DNA of 64,000 nt from Rhodomicrobium vannielii ATCC 17100 (GCF_000166055.1 NC_014664.1:2573501-2637500), one strand, 5' to 3'. Numbered from the stretch's first letter, positions 9,730 to 18,940 are shown. Notes: generated by a model not told the origin, from the letters alone. Program-made: numbers and translations.

Positions 9730-11454
9730 CTACTCGAACACGTAAGTCCCCGGCGCGTCGCATAGCGCGGGGTAACCCACGTTCGGCGCGCCCAGCTTGG
9801 GCGGCTGCACGGCCTCGTTCGATCCCGCGCGAAGCCATTTCGCCCATTCCGGCCACCACGAGCCATCTTTCGGCGGGTTGGTGCGGTGCCATGTCTCCGG
9901 GCCAACATAGGGCGTGTCGTGGCGCGATGTCGCGATGCGGTAATGGCGATGCTTGCGTCCCGGCTCGGACACGATGCCCGCGTTGTGGCCACCGCTCGTC
10001 AGCACGAAGGTCACGTCGGTGTCGGAGAGCACGTTGATTTGATACACCGAGCGCCACGGCGCAACGTGATCCGTCTCCGTGCCCACAACGAAGATGGGCG
10101 CGGTTATGTCGCGCAGTGCGATCGACCGCCCGTCCACATGAAAGCGCCCTTCAGCAAGCTGGTTGCCCATGAAGATGTCGCGCAGATATTCGGAATGCAT
10201 GCGCGCGGGCATGCGCGTCGGGTCGGCGTTCCATGCCATGAGGTCCATCATGGATGTCCGCTCGCCGAGCATGTAGTCGTGGATCATGTGCGACCAGATG
10301 AGGTCGTTCGAGCGGAGAAGCTGGAACGCACCCGCCATCTGCGCGGAGGAAAGATAACCGCGCTCCTCCATCATATCTTCGAGGAACGCGAGCTGGCTCT
10401 CATTGACGAAAAGCTCAAGCTCGCCGGGTTGGCTGAAATCGGTTTGCGCGGCGAGCAGCGTCATCGACTTGAGGCGGTCGTCGCCATCGCGTGCCATGGC
10501 AGCCGCCGCGATGGATAACAGCGTGCCGCCGAGACAATAGCCGAGTGCGTGCACTTTCCGATTCGGCACGATCTGCGAGATTGCCTTCAACGCCTCCATG
10601 ATGCCGAGGCGGCGGTAATCGTCCATGCCGGTGTCGGCGTAGCTTTCGTCCGGGTTTTTCCACGAGATCGCGAAGACCGTGAAGCCCTGATCGACCATAT
10701 ATTTGATGAGCGAGTTCTTCGCCGACAGATCGAGGATGTAATACTTCATGATCCAGGCCGGAACGATCAGCACCGGGTTCGGATGCACTTTCCCGGTTGT
10801 CGGGCTGTACTGGATCAATTCCATAAGGCGGGTGCGGGCGACGACCTTGCCGGGCGTCACCGCTAGCGTCTTGCCGACCTTGAACTCTTCGACGCCCGCC
10901 GGCGGCAGCCCAGCCGCATTGCGCTGCTTGTCCTCCAGCAGGTTCATGGCCCCGCGCATGAGGTTGAAACCACCTTCTCGCGTCGTCTTGTCGAGAAGTT
11001 CGGGATTTGTGGCGATGAAGTTGGACGGAGCGACCATGTCGAGCATCTGGCGCGCCAGGAAGTTTACAGCCTGCTCGTGTTCCTTGCTGACGCCATGGAC
11101 ATTCGTCGTCGCCGCATCCCAGAGGTTCTCCCAGACGAGAAAGCTCTGCTGCATCACGTTGAAGGGAAAGCGCTGCCAGTCTTCATGCGCGAAACGACGA
11201 TCGGCCTTCGCGGGCGGCGGACAATCGCCCGCCGACAGATCGCCGCTCGTCATCGTCGCCAGCGTGTAACGCTGGAGCGCGACCGCGTCGGTGAAAAACT
11301 TCCAGCCGAGCTGAAGCCGTGTGCCCGGAGCCATCGACAGGTGCAGCGCCCAGTCCATATAACACAGCATCAACGCTGCGGGCGAGACTCCGCCCGTCTG
11401 TTTGGCCAACGCATAATGAAAAACGCGGTCGATCGCGCTCGTACTTCCGATCAT
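9730..11454 (-). CDS. phaC: Class I poly(3-hydroxyalkanoate) synthase
   Basis: 574 residues, the expected size for class I PhaC. It polymerises 3-hydroxyacyl-CoA into PHA at the granule surface. The N-terminal PhaC domain holds FPFNVMQQSFLVWENLW. The alpha/beta-hydrolase core contains the lipase-like box GYCLGG with nucleophile Cys at about 307, then VVGTETDHVAPW (Asp) and TSGGHNAG (His), completing the triad. The C-terminal GSWWPEWAKWL is also typical. A phasin gene lies upstream on the same strand behind its own terminator. No phaA or phaB is in view. Confidence 0.95.
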   Translation of the reverse strand: MIGSTSAIDRVFHYALAKQTGGVSPAALMLCYMDWALHLSMAPGTRLQLGWKFFTDAVALQRYTLATMTSGDLSAGDCPPPAKADRRFAHEDWQRFPFNVMQQSFLVWENLWDAATTNVHGVSKEHEQAVNFLARQMLDMVAPSNFIATNPELLDKTTREGGFNLMRGAMNLLEDKQRNAAGLPPAGVEEFKVGKTLAVTPGKVVARTRLMELIQYSPTTGKVHPNPVLIVPAWIMKYYILDLSAKNSLIKYMVDQGFTVFAISWKNPDESYADTGMDDYRRLGIMEALKAISQIVPNRKVHALGYCLGGTLLSIAAAAMARDGDDRLKSMTLLAAQTDFSQPGELELFVNESQLAFLEDMMEERGYLSSAQMAGAFQLLRSNDLIWSHMIHDYMLGERTSMMDLMAWNADPTRMPARMHSEYLRDIFMGNQLAEGRFHVDGRSIALRDITAPIFVVGTETDHVAPWRSVYQINVLSDTDVTFVLTSGGHNAGIVSEPGRKHRHYRIATSRHDTPYVGPETWHRTNPPKDGSWWPEWAKWLRAGSNEAVQPPKLGAPNVGYPALCDAPGTYVFE

Positions 11455-11564
11455 GGCCCCTCCAATGCGGACACATACCCATTGCCGAGGGGCTTAACAC
11501 GAAAAAACGGCCGCGCCGAGGGTTCAATCGGTAACGCAAGTTGTTAACGCGCGGAAAGCGTACG

Positions 11565-11610
11565 AAAAAGCACGCGGCACAAGGCTCCGCGTATCGCCTG
11601 ACGTGCCGCG
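11565..11610 (-). terminator. Intrinsic terminator after the phasin gene
   Basis: The outer stem CGCGGCAC / GTGCCGCG (11573-11580 with 11603-11610) has an inner AGGC/GCCT stem. On the minus strand it is followed by TTTTT (11565-11569). It separates the phasin from phaC, implying phaC has its own promoter in 11455-11560. Confidence 0.55.
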
Positions 11611-11646
11611 CGGGCGGGCTTCAACGGCTGTCGCGACGGCGCTCGG

Positions 11647-12144
11647 TCAGGCGCGGTTGTTATTGCCGAGGCCTGCCATGTATTCAGCGAAAGGCTGCGC
11701 GAGCTTTTCGCCCTCCTGCATGTAATCGCTTGCGAACCGCGTCAGGAACGATTGCTGGAGATTGCCGAATTCGGCGACTGTGCGGCATTGCGCGACCTGA
11801 TCGGGCAGGCTCAGATATTGCTCCCAGCGGTTGCCGAAGAAGCGGCAAAGCTCGACCTGATGCTGAACGAAGCGCTTGAACAGGTCATCTCCAGACTTCT
11901 GCCATTGGGCCACGGCATTGTCATATACCGCCTTCTCGGCGTCGATTTCGGTCTTCGCGGCGGCCGAAAGCGCGGAAGCCGAGGCCGCGCCGTTCCCGCC
12001 AAAGCCTTCGACGGTGAAGCCCTGGATTTCGCGCGCGCTTTTTGCGAGGTTTTCGTAGTTCTTTTTCCATATATCGATGGATTCTACATATGCCTTCAAT
12101 ACCGGTGACAGGTCGAAGGTAGGATGCTGCGGGGATTGCTGCAT
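11647..12144 (-). CDS. Phasin family protein
   Basis: 165 residues, almost entirely amphipathic helix, with the phasin-like N-terminus YVESIDIWKKNYENLAKSAREI and a C-terminal QQSFLTRFASDYMQEGEKL. Phasins coat PHA granules and control their number and size. The location just upstream of phaC supports the call. It could also be a PhaE-like activator, but class I PhaC does not need one. A phaP-type role is inference. Confidence 0.75.
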   Translation of the reverse strand: MQQSPQHPTFDLSPVLKAYVESIDIWKKNYENLAKSAREIQGFTVEGFGGNGAASASALSAAAKTEIDAEKAVYDNAVAQWQKSGDDLFKRFVQHQVELCRFFGNRWEQYLSLPDQVAQCRTVAEFGNLQQSFLTRFASDYMQEGEKLAQPFAEYMAGLGNNNRA

Positions 12145-12428
12145 GGGGCGCCTTCCTTATTGTTATCGAAGCCTGCTGCGTAAAAATAAGCTATGAGTTC
12201 GTTCCACGCATCTTCATAACCGGCATGTATTGAATAAATCGTGGAACACTTTATCTCATTTTGAATATATGCAAACGCCCTACGAGACGCCTACGCTGCT
12301 GCGCGCCCTTCATGAATTGATACGCTCAAGTCTATCAGGCAACACGCCTTGGCTTATGAAACTCAAGGGCAACTTAAGCCTTCCTCCCCTATAGTGCGCG
12401 CAAAGCAAGCTCGAAGAGGGGTGAGACA

Positions 12429-12715
12429 ATGTCCTTCAGTCTTCCGCAGATTTTCGTGTGGGTCGTCATCGGATCGCGGGCGGCTCGCTCGCCGGCATTC
12501 TCGTCACGCGGGAGCGACGCGGCTTCGGCTTCTGGCCCAATCTCGGGCTCGGGCTGCTTGGCGCTGTCGTGGGCGGCGCGCTGTTCCGCATCTTCAACCT
12601 GTTGCCGGATCTCGAAAACGTCGCCGTTTCGATGCGGGACATCGTGTCCGCGCTGATCGGCTCGCTCCTCGTGCTCGCGCTTCTTTGGGCCTACCAACGT
12701 AACAAGGCCGTCTAG
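12429..12715 (+). pseudogene. GlsB/YeaQ/YmgE-family membrane protein gene, frameshifted
   Basis: The ATG at 12429 (Shine-Dalgarno GAGGGGTGAG) encodes the family N-terminus MSFSLPQIFVWVVIG, a first membrane segment. The rest (IAGGSLAGILV, then GLGLLGAVVGGALF and a last membrane segment) continues in another frame from about 12473 to the stop at 12715. Loss of one base near 12472 explains this. Total length is 287 nt, one short of a codon multiple. The stop sits 1 bp before the patatin start, so the genes were coupled. This is a real mutation or an assembly error. The family is small stress-associated inner-membrane proteins. Confidence 0.7.
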
Positions 12716-12716
12716 G

Positions 12717-13742
12717 ATGGTGCAGAGCCGCGCGCCCATAACCGTCGACCTCGCGCTTCAGGGCGGGGGCTCACATGGCGCCTTCACCTGGGGCGTGCTC
12801 GACCGGTTGCTCGAAGAGCCATGGCTCACCATTGAGGGCATCTCCGGCACATCGGCGGGCGCGATGAACGCCGCGGTCATGGCCTGCGGTCTCGGCAAGG
12901 GCGGCCGCGACGGCGCGCGCGCCTCGCTCGATGCCTTCTGGACGCGCGTTGGCGAAGCGGCGCGGTTCAGCCCGTTCCAGCGCAGCCCGCTCGACGTGAT
13001 GCTCGGCCGCTGGTCGATCGATACCTCGCCACTGTTCGTAGCGCTCGACATGACGGCACGGCTGTTTTCGCCATACGACCTGAACCCCGGCGGCGCGAAC
13101 CCCTTGCGCGACATCCTCGCGGAAAGCATCGACTTCGACCTGCTGCCGAAAGTGCCGCTGAAACTTTTTATCACCGCCACGAACGTGCGCACGGGGCGCG
13201 GTCGCGTCTTCACCAACGCCGAGTTGTCGCCCGATGTGCTGCTCGCATCGGCTTGCCTGCCGACGCTGTTTCAGGCTGTGGTCATCGATGGCGAACCCTA
13301 TTGGGACGGCGGCTATTCCGGCAATCCCACCATCACGCCGCTGGTGCGCGGCTGTACGGCCGAGGACGTCATCCTCGTGCAAGTGAACCCCGTCGAGCGC
13401 GGCGGCACGCCCAAGACCGCGCGCGATATCCTGAACCGGCTCAACGAGGTGTCGTTTAACGCCACGCTGCTGAAGGAACTGCGCATGATCGCGATCCTGA
13501 AGCAGGTCGCCGATGCGGGCGATTGCGAGGGCGCGCGCTGGGCGAAGATGCGCATCCACCGCGTCGGGAGCGAGATGATTGCGGAGCTTGGCTCGTCGTC
13601 GAAGCTCAACGCGGAGGCCGTGTTCCTCACAATGCTGCGCGACGAGGGGCGGCGCGCGGCGGACGCATTCCTTGCGGCGAACGCGGGCGATATCGGCGCG
13701 CGGTCTACGCTGGATCTGGATGCTTTGCGGGAGGAGGTTTGA
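12717..13742 (+). CDS. Patatin-like phospholipase
   Basis: 341 residues, patatin domain from the N-terminus. It has the oxyanion loop GGGSHG (about 16-21), nucleophile motif GTSAG with Ser about 46, and the catalytic Asp in WDGGY (about 197), so the Ser-Asp dyad is intact. Such enzymes hydrolyse acyl esters of phospholipids. There is no signal peptide, so it is probably cytoplasmic or membrane-associated. It follows the frameshifted GlsB-like gene by 1 bp and may depend on it for translation. Confidence 0.9.
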   Translation: MVQSRAPITVDLALQGGGSHGAFTWGVLDRLLEEPWLTIEGISGTSAGAMNAAVMACGLGKGGRDGARASLDAFWTRVGEAARFSPFQRSPLDVMLGRWSIDTSPLFVALDMTARLFSPYDLNPGGANPLRDILAESIDFDLLPKVPLKLFITATNVRTGRGRVFTNAELSPDVLLASACLPTLFQAVVIDGEPYWDGGYSGNPTITPLVRGCTAEDVILVQVNPVERGGTPKTARDILNRLNEVSFNATLLKELRMIAILKQVADAGDCEGARWAKMRIHRVGSEMIAELGSSSKLNAEAVFLTMLRDEGRRAADAFLAANAGDIGARSTLDLDALREEV

Positions 13743-13813
13743 TTGTTGGTATCTGGAATATCGCTATCAGCGCATGATAGAAAACATCCTTTGCGACGCT
13801 CGTAGCTGAATAT

Positions 13814-14659
13814 TCACTCCCCCCGCCGTCGGCTTAGAAAAGCCAGCCGCTCGAACAACTGCACGTCCTGCTCGTTCTTGAGCAGCGCGCCGTGCAGCGG
13901 CGGGATGAGTTTGCGCGGGTCGCGCTCCTTCAGCGTCTCTGGGTCGATGTCCTCGTTGACGAGCAGCTTGATCCAGTCGATCAGCTCCGAGGTTGACGGC
14001 TTCTTCTTCAGCCCAGTCACGTCGCGGATGTCGTAGAAGATGCTGAGCGCTTCATGCAGAAGGCGCGGCTTCAGGCCGGGGAAGTGCACGTCCACGATGG
14101 CGCGCATCGTGTCGCGGTCGGGGAAGCGGATGTAGTGGAAGAAGCAACGCCGCAGAAACGCGTCCGGCAGTTCTTTCTCGTTGTTCGACGTGATGATGAC
14201 CACGGGGCGCACGGCGGCCTTCACAACCTCGCCCGTCTCGTAGACGTGGAACTCCATGCGGTCGAGTTCCTGCAACAGGTCGTTCGGAAACTCGATGTCG
14301 GCCTTGTCGATCTCGTCGATGAGCAGCACGGGCCGTACGGGCGCGTCGAACGCCTCCCACAGCTTGCCCTTGCGAATGTAATTGCGGATGTCCTTCACGC
14401 GCTCGTCGCCGAGCTGGCTGTCGCGCAGGCGGCTCACCGCGTCGTATTCGTAAAGGCCCTGCTGCGCCTTGGTCGTTGACTTCACATGCCATTCGATGAG
14501 CGGCGCGCCGACTGCGGCGGCGACCTCATGCGCGAGCACGGTCTTGCCGGTGCCCGGCTCGCCCTTCACCAGAAGCGGGCGCTCCAGCACGATGGCCGCG
14601 TTCACGGCCACACGCAGGTCGTCGGTGGCGACGTAGCTCTCGGTTCCTTCAAAGCGCAT
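13814..14659 (-). CDS. MoxR-family AAA+ ATPase
   Basis: 281 residues from the ATG at 14659 (an ATG at 14677 would add six). The inner start has AGGAG nine bases upstream, made of codons 2-4 of the longer frame. It has Walker A GEPGTGKT, Walker B VLLIDEIDKAD, sensor 1 IITSNNEKELP and arginine residues in AFLRRCFF. MoxR ATPases act as chaperones that mature metal enzymes or complexes, normally with a VWA-domain partner. No VWA gene is adjacent: downstream is the convergent patatin gene. Confidence 0.88.
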   Translation of the reverse strand: MRFEGTESYVATDDLRVAVNAAIVLERPLLVKGEPGTGKTVLAHEVAAAVGAPLIEWHVKSTTKAQQGLYEYDAVSRLRDSQLGDERVKDIRNYIRKGKLWEAFDAPVRPVLLIDEIDKADIEFPNDLLQELDRMEFHVYETGEVVKAAVRPVVIITSNNEKELPDAFLRRCFFHYIRFPDRDTMRAIVDVHFPGLKPRLLHEALSIFYDIRDVTGLKKKPSTSELIDWIKLLVNEDIDPETLKERDPRKLIPPLHGALLKNEQDVQLFERLAFLSRRRGE

Positions 14660-14680
14660 GCCGTCCGTCTCCTGCATATG

Positions 14681-14707
14681 AAAAGGACACGGGTTGCGCC
14701 CGTGTCC
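14681..14707 (-). terminator. Intrinsic terminator of argD-argF-hslO
   Basis: A perfect 9-bp stem, GGACACGGG / CCCGTGTCC (14685-14693 with 14699-14707), has loop TTGCG. On the minus strand it is followed by TTTT. It lies 26 bp after the hslO stop. Confidence 0.8.
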
Positions 14708-14732
14708 CGCCGTGTCTCGCTTCAGCCTGCGG

Positions 14733-15704
14733 TCAATTCGGCTCGCCGCGATGCATATAGTGATCGGCGACGAAGCTGTATTGCGTGTTGCAGAACTCGC
14801 ACTTCACGACAATCATGCCATCTTCGGCCATCGCCTCCACCTGATCCGGCGAGAACTGTTCGAGCATCGCTTCCACGCGCTCGCGCGAGCAGTTACAGCG
14901 CGCCTCCATCGGAGCCGCGTCGAACACGCGAACGCCTTCCTCATGGAACAGGCGATAGAGCAGGCTGTCGGAGCCGAGCGTCGGGTCGAGCAGTTCGTGG
15001 TCCTGAACGGTCGCCGCCAGCGCCTGCGCGCGCCGCCAGCCATCGTCGTCCACCTCGTCGGAGGCGACATCCGGGCCGGATTCGTACCCGCCCTCGCGCG
15101 TGAGCTTCTGCACCATCAGCCCGCCCGCGCGCCATGTCCAATGGCCCTGCTTGCCGTCCTCGCCCGCCGTGTATTGCCGGGCGACGGCGATGCGGATGAA
15201 GGTCGGGATCTGCTCGGACTGGTCGAAATATTCATGCGCGGCGTCGACGAGCGTGTTTCCCGCCAGCGCGACGATGCCCTGATAGCGCTCCATGCCCGCG
15301 CCGGGATCGATGGTCATCGCGAGATGGCCGTTTCCGATCAGCGGCTTTTTCGGCGCGGCGCCGTTGAGCAGGTGCGCGACTTCGTCCGCATCGTAGCTCG
15401 CATAGCCACGGATCTGGCCCGGCGAGGTGTAATGCACGACGAGAAAGCCCACGGCCCCGTCGGACTGCGTTTGCAGGATGAACTTGCCATCGAACTTCAG
15501 CGCGGCGCCGAGCATCGCGGTGAGCGTGACCGCCTCGCCGAGAAGGAGCAGCACCGGCTCGGGATATTCGTGCCGCCCGAGGATGCTGTCGAGCACGGGA
15601 CCGAGGCGCACGAGCCGCCCTCGCGCACCCGACGCTTCCAATTGAAATGGCAAGACGTAGTCGTTGTACTTCGCGCCGGGATCGCCGGCAAAATCTCCAC
15701 CCAT
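14733..15704 (-). CDS. hslO: Redox-regulated chaperone Hsp33
   Basis: 323 residues from the ATG at 15704. That ATG overlaps the argF stop (TGATG), so the genes are translationally coupled; an upstream in-frame start at 15725 is less likely. Hsp33 is a cytoplasmic holdase activated by oxidative unfolding. The N-terminal domain carries the typical YNDYVLPFQLE, and the C-terminal redox switch keeps all four zinc cysteines as CNCS and CEFC. Following argD-argF is a common alphaproteobacterial order. Confidence 0.94.
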   Translation of the reverse strand: MGGDFAGDPGAKYNDYVLPFQLEASGARGRLVRLGPVLDSILGRHEYPEPVLLLLGEAVTLTAMLGAALKFDGKFILQTQSDGAVGFLVVHYTSPGQIRGYASYDADEVAHLLNGAAPKKPLIGNGHLAMTIDPGAGMERYQGIVALAGNTLVDAAHEYFDQSEQIPTFIRIAVARQYTAGEDGKQGHWTWRAGGLMVQKLTREGGYESGPDVASDEVDDDGWRRAQALAATVQDHELLDPTLGSDSLLYRLFHEEGVRVFDAAPMEARCNCSRERVEAMLEQFSPDQVEAMAEDGMIVVKCEFCNTQYSFVADHYMHRGEPN

Positions 15705-16642
15705 CAAACCTTCTCGAAGCACCATGCGAGTATTGCCCGCTGCGCGTGCAGCCGGTTTTCGGCTTCGTCAAAGACCACGGATTGCGGGCCGTCGATAACG
15801 TCGTCCGTTACCTCCCTGCCGCGGTGCGCCGGCAGGCAATGCATGAATATGGCATTCTTGTCGGCTTTTTCCATGAGGGCGGCGTTCACCTGATAGGGCG
15901 CAAGCAGCGTCTCGCGCTCGGCGACATTTTCCTGGCCCATAGAGACCCAAACATCCGTCACCACGCAATCGGCACCGGCCACGGCAACGGCCGGATCTTC
16001 GACCACGGTGATGCGGCCACCTTCGTCGTTTGCCCAGTCGAGGAAGCTCCGCGGGGGCTGAAGGAGCTTAGGCGTCGCGAGCGTCATCGCAAAGCCGAAG
16101 CGCACGGCGGCATGAACCCACGACGCGGTGACGTTGTTGAAGTCCCCGATCCATGCGACCTTGAGCGGGGCGACATCGCCCTTGTGCTCTTCGAGCGTCA
16201 TGATGTCGGCGAGGATCTGGCACGGGTGCGAGCGATCCGACAGGCCGTTGATGACGGGCACCGCTGAGTGCTCCGCGAGTTCGATCAGCGCCTCATGCGA
16301 AGTGCAGCGCATCATGATCGCATCGACGTAGCGCGACAGTACGCGCGCCGTGTCGGCGATGGTCTCGCCGCGCCCGAGCTGCATGTCGTTGCGGTTCAGC
16401 ACGATGGTTTCGCCGCCGAGCTGACGCATCGCGACGTCGAACGACACACGGGTGCGCGTAGACGATTTCTCGAACAGCATGGCAAGAACCTTGCCCTCGG
16501 CAACCTTGGGCCAATCCGAGGCGGGGCTGGTCTTGATCAGCTTTTTGAGCGCACGCGCATTGTCGAGGATAAGCCGAAGCGTATCGAAGTCGTAATCGTC
16601 GATGTCGAGAAAATGACGCGGAGCCGAGGGCTCTTTGATCAT
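15704..16642 (-). CDS. argF: Ornithine carbamoyltransferase
   Basis: 312 residues from the ATG at 16642 ([14 protein letters not shown]), 4 bp after the argD stop. A longer frame to 16678 would overlap argD. It catalyses ornithine + carbamoyl phosphate to citrulline. Carbamoyl-phosphate motif STRTR lies at about 61-65, followed by [11 protein letters not shown], and the ornithine-binding Cys is in HCLPAHRG. It is the middle gene of argD-argF-hslO. argH, the last arginine gene in this window, lies separately at 52-53 kb. Confidence 0.95.
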   Translation of the reverse strand: MIKEPSAPRHFLDIDDYDFDTLRLILDNARALKKLIKTSPASDWPKVAEGKVLAMLFEKSSTRTRVSFDVAMRQLGGETIVLNRNDMQLGRGETIADTARVLSRYVDAIMMRCTSHEALIELAEHSAVPVINGLSDRSHPCQILADIMTLEEHKGDVAPLKVAWIGDFNNVTASWVHAAVRFGFAMTLATPKLLQPPRSFLDWANDEGGRITVVEDPAVAVAGADCVVTDVWVSMGQENVAERETLLAPYQVNAALMEKADKNAIFMHCLPAHRGREVTDDVIDGPQSVVFDEAENRLHAQRAILAWCFEKV

Positions 16643-16646
16643 CGAA

Positions 16647-17828
16647 TTACGCTGAAAGTGTAGCATCGAGCCTCGCACATGCGCTTTCTATCTTCTCGCA
16701 CGCATCTTTGATTTCGGCTTCTGTCACGATGAGCGGTGGCAGAAGTCTGACAACGTTGTCACCCGCAGACACCGTCAGCAGCTTTTCTGCAAAAAGCGTG
16801 CTAGACACGTCCGCGCTCGGCACTTTGCATTTCAGACCAAGCAGGAGCCCTTCGCCGCGAATGTCGGCGATGATGCGTGGGTGACGGTCTATGATTTCAG
16901 CAAGCCGCTGCTTGAAAAGCAAGCTCATCTCTTGAACATTGCCAAGAAATTCGGGCTTCGTCGCGATATCGAGCACGGCGTTCGCCACGGCCATCGCGAG
17001 GGGGTTGCCGCCGAAGGTCGAACCGTGGCTACCCGCCGTCATACCGGAGGCCGCCTTTTCGGTCGCGAGACACGCGCCCACGGGGAAGCCGCCGCCGATC
17101 CCCTTGGCGATGCCCATGATATCTGGCTCGATGCCCGCCCATTCATGCGCGAAGAGCTTGCCAGTGCGGCCGACGCCCGTTTGCACCTCGTCCAGAATAA
17201 GAAGGAGGCCGTGCTCGTCCGCGATTTCCCGAAGCGCGCGGAGGAACGGCCAGCCGACCGGCCGAACGCCGCTCTCGCCCTGGATCGGCTCGATCAGCAG
17301 CGCCGCCGTTTCGTGCGTAATCGCCGCGCGCAGAGCGTCGAGGTCGCCGACAGGCACCTGGTCGAAGCCGTCTACCTTCGGGCCGAAGCCCTTCAGGTGC
17401 TTTTCCTGATTGCCCGCCGCGATGGTGGCAAGCGTGCGCCCGTGGAACGCGTCTACGAAGGTAATGACGCGCCAGCGCTCGGGCTGCCCATTATAGGAGT
17501 GATATTTGCGCGCCATCTTGATGGAGCATTCCATCGCCTCGGCGCCGGAGTTGGTGAAAAAGACCTTGTCCGCGAACGTCAACGCGCAAAGCCGCTCAGC
17601 GAGGCGCTCCTGCCCCGGCACGCGATACAGGTTCGACGTGTGCCAAACCTTGTGCGCCTGCTCCGTAAGGGCGGCGATGAGATGGGGGTGCGCGTGTCCG
17701 AGAGCGTTAACCGCGACACCGCTGCCGAAGTCGAGATATCGTTCCCCCGCTGCGGTTTCGAGCCACGCGCCTTCGCCGCGCTCGAATTCAACATTGATCC
17801 GCGCATAGGTCCCGAGAACCGCAGACAT
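16647..17828 (-). CDS. argD: Acetylornithine aminotransferase
   Basis: 393 residues from the ATG at 17828 ([18 protein letters not shown]), with GAGTGGA before it; a TTG at 17846 would add six. It is a PLP class III aminotransferase in arginine synthesis and may also serve lysine synthesis (DapC activity), as is known for the family. Motifs: [47 protein letters not shown], and [13 protein letters not shown] with the PLP lysine. It is the first gene of argD-argF-hslO and is preceded by a leader containing a terminator hairpin. Confidence 0.95.
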   Translation of the reverse strand: MSAVLGTYARINVEFERGEGAWLETAAGERYLDFGSGVAVNALGHAHPHLIAALTEQAHKVWHTSNLYRVPGQERLAERLCALTFADKVFFTNSGAEAMECSIKMARKYHSYNGQPERWRVITFVDAFHGRTLATIAAGNQEKHLKGFGPKVDGFDQVPVGDLDALRAAITHETAALLIEPIQGESGVRPVGWPFLRALREIADEHGLLLILDEVQTGVGRTGKLFAHEWAGIEPDIMGIAKGIGGGFPVGACLATEKAASGMTAGSHGSTFGGNPLAMAVANAVLDIATKPEFLGNVQEMSLLFKQRLAEIIDRHPRIIADIRGEGLLLGLKCKVPSADVSSTLFAEKLLTVSAGDNVVRLLPPLIVTEAEIKDACEKIESACARLDATLSA

Positions 17829-17849
17829 TTTTCCACTCGTTTTCAAATT

Positions 17850-17878
17850 AAAAAAGCCGCTCCGTCTGGCGGGCGGCT
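17850..17878 (-). terminator. Intrinsic terminator inside the argD leader (possible attenuator)
   Basis: Read on the minus strand, the stem AGCCGC / GCGGCT, with a nested CCG/CGG stem, is followed at once by TTTTTT. The argD ATG is only 22 bases further on. No minus-strand gene lies upstream for it to terminate, so it most likely acts on argD transcription itself. Confidence 0.6.
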
Positions 17879-17885
17879 CAGGCTC

Positions 17886-17921
17886 GTTGGCTTATTTTCC
17901 AACAGTTCGCGCCAGTGTCAA
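17886..17921 (-). promoter_or_regulatory. sigma70-like promoter of argD with dyad over the -10
   Basis: On the minus strand TTGACA (17921-17916), a 17-nt spacer, then AAAATA (17898-17893). A dyad GTTGG-N8-CCAAC (17886-17903) overlaps the -10 and could be an operator. Transcription from here would give a leader of roughly 60 nt consisting mostly of the terminator hairpin. Confidence 0.5.
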
Positions 17922-18128
17922 CCGGCATAAAAGACACAGCGCACCCCAAATGTAACGATTTACGCCTGCGTTAAGGTTTCAGAAATTTGTCGGGACGGCA
18001 CTTTTGTGCAATTATGCTCCCATGAGATGGAGTGGTGCCATCGCCTTCCGAAATGCGCGTAGCCGCATACACCACCTCGCATAGTACCAATGCGAAGCTT
18101 GTATCTCTGTAAATTGCGTTCTCGATAG

Positions 18129-18237
18129 CCCTCCTTGATGTGGAGGGTACGCCCCGAGTTTCTGGGCGTCGGGATTACGCTTGTGTCTCCTTGTCTTGCG
18201 TTAGCGCCCGTGGCCCCGCTGGTCATCCGTCCAGCGG
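18129..18237 (+). other. Three successive hairpins upstream of gcrA
   Basis: CCCTCC/GGAGGG (18129-18147, 7-nt loop), ACGCCC/GGGCGT (18149-18169) and CCGCTGG/CCAGCGG (18216-18237) lie in the 460-bp region between argD and gcrA. They may form a structured gcrA 5' leader or a small RNA. I do not recognise a known RNA family. Confidence 0.4.
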
Positions 18238-18288
18238 TCACGACCTTATTCGCGGTTCGTCCGCCGGAATGAACGAGGAGCTAACTTT

Positions 18289-18792
18289 ATGAGTTGGACA
18301 GACGAACGTGTTGACCTTTTGAAAAAGCTTTGGGCCGACGGCTTGAGCGCAAGCCAGATCGCCACCAAACTTGGAGAAGTTACGCGTAATGCTGTTATTG
18401 GGAAAGTACATCGCCTCGGACTTGCCGGCCGCGCGACCACTTCGCGCATCAGAACGGCTCGTCCCCGCTCGAATATTGCACTTTTCCCAACGCGGTCGCC
18501 GCAGGTTCAGTATCGCACCTTCGGCAATACAGCACTGAAGATCTCGCCTGAGCCCGAGCAACGCAAGCCAGCAACGATCATTCCGCTGACCTTGCCCGAC
18601 CTCGAGCCTGCGCCCGAAGGGTTGATCCGACTGGTCGACCTCAAGGAAAACATGTGTCATTGGCCGGTTGGCGATCCCATGGAAGACGGTTTTCACTTTT
18701 GCGGACGCCGGAAGAACTCCGGAAGCCCCTACTGCGAACACCACTCAGCGATTGCCTACAACCCTGTTGCCAAGAAACGCCGCGCCATGTGA
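18289..18792 (+). CDS. gcrA: GcrA cell cycle regulator
   Basis: 167 residues. The N-terminal helix-turn-helix MSWTDERVDLLKKLWADGLSA and EVTRNAVIGKVHRLGLAGR are diagnostic. The C-terminal sigma70-interacting region contains CHWPVGDP and the Cys/His cluster FHFCGRR, SPYCEHH. GcrA binds the sigma70 holoenzyme at promoters carrying methylated GANTC and drives S-phase and division genes in Alphaproteobacteria. A strong GAGGAG precedes the ATG. It is monocistronic, with a structured upstream region and an intrinsic terminator. Confidence 0.96.
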   Translation: MSWTDERVDLLKKLWADGLSASQIATKLGEVTRNAVIGKVHRLGLAGRATTSRIRTARPRSNIALFPTRSPQVQYRTFGNTALKISPEPEQRKPATIIPLTLPDLEPAPEGLIRLVDLKENMCHWPVGDPMEDGFHFCGRRKNSGSPYCEHHSAIAYNPVAKKRRAM

Positions 18793-18907
18793 TCGGCGCA
18801 ACTCATCTATACGGTGAGTCGCAAAGCTTGATCGAAACTTTTGTTGATGGCGTGCGGCAATGTTTAGGTCTGTGCTTTTTGGGCCACATAAGATACAGCG
18901 GGGGTGT

Positions 18908-18940
18908 GAAGCCGGGGTGCAGGCCCCGGCTTCCGTCTTT
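18908..18940 (+). terminator. Intrinsic terminator of gcrA
   Basis: A 10-bp stem, GAAGCCGGGG / CCCCGGCTTC, with a 6-nt loop, followed by CGTCTTTTT. It is 115 bp after the gcrA stop. The rest of 18793-19061 shows nothing else. Confidence 0.8.

Noticed and set aside
17960-18241. 93-codon minus-strand frame between argD and gcrA
   Set aside because: No Shine-Dalgarno or family likeness; it covers the hairpin region upstream of gcrA.
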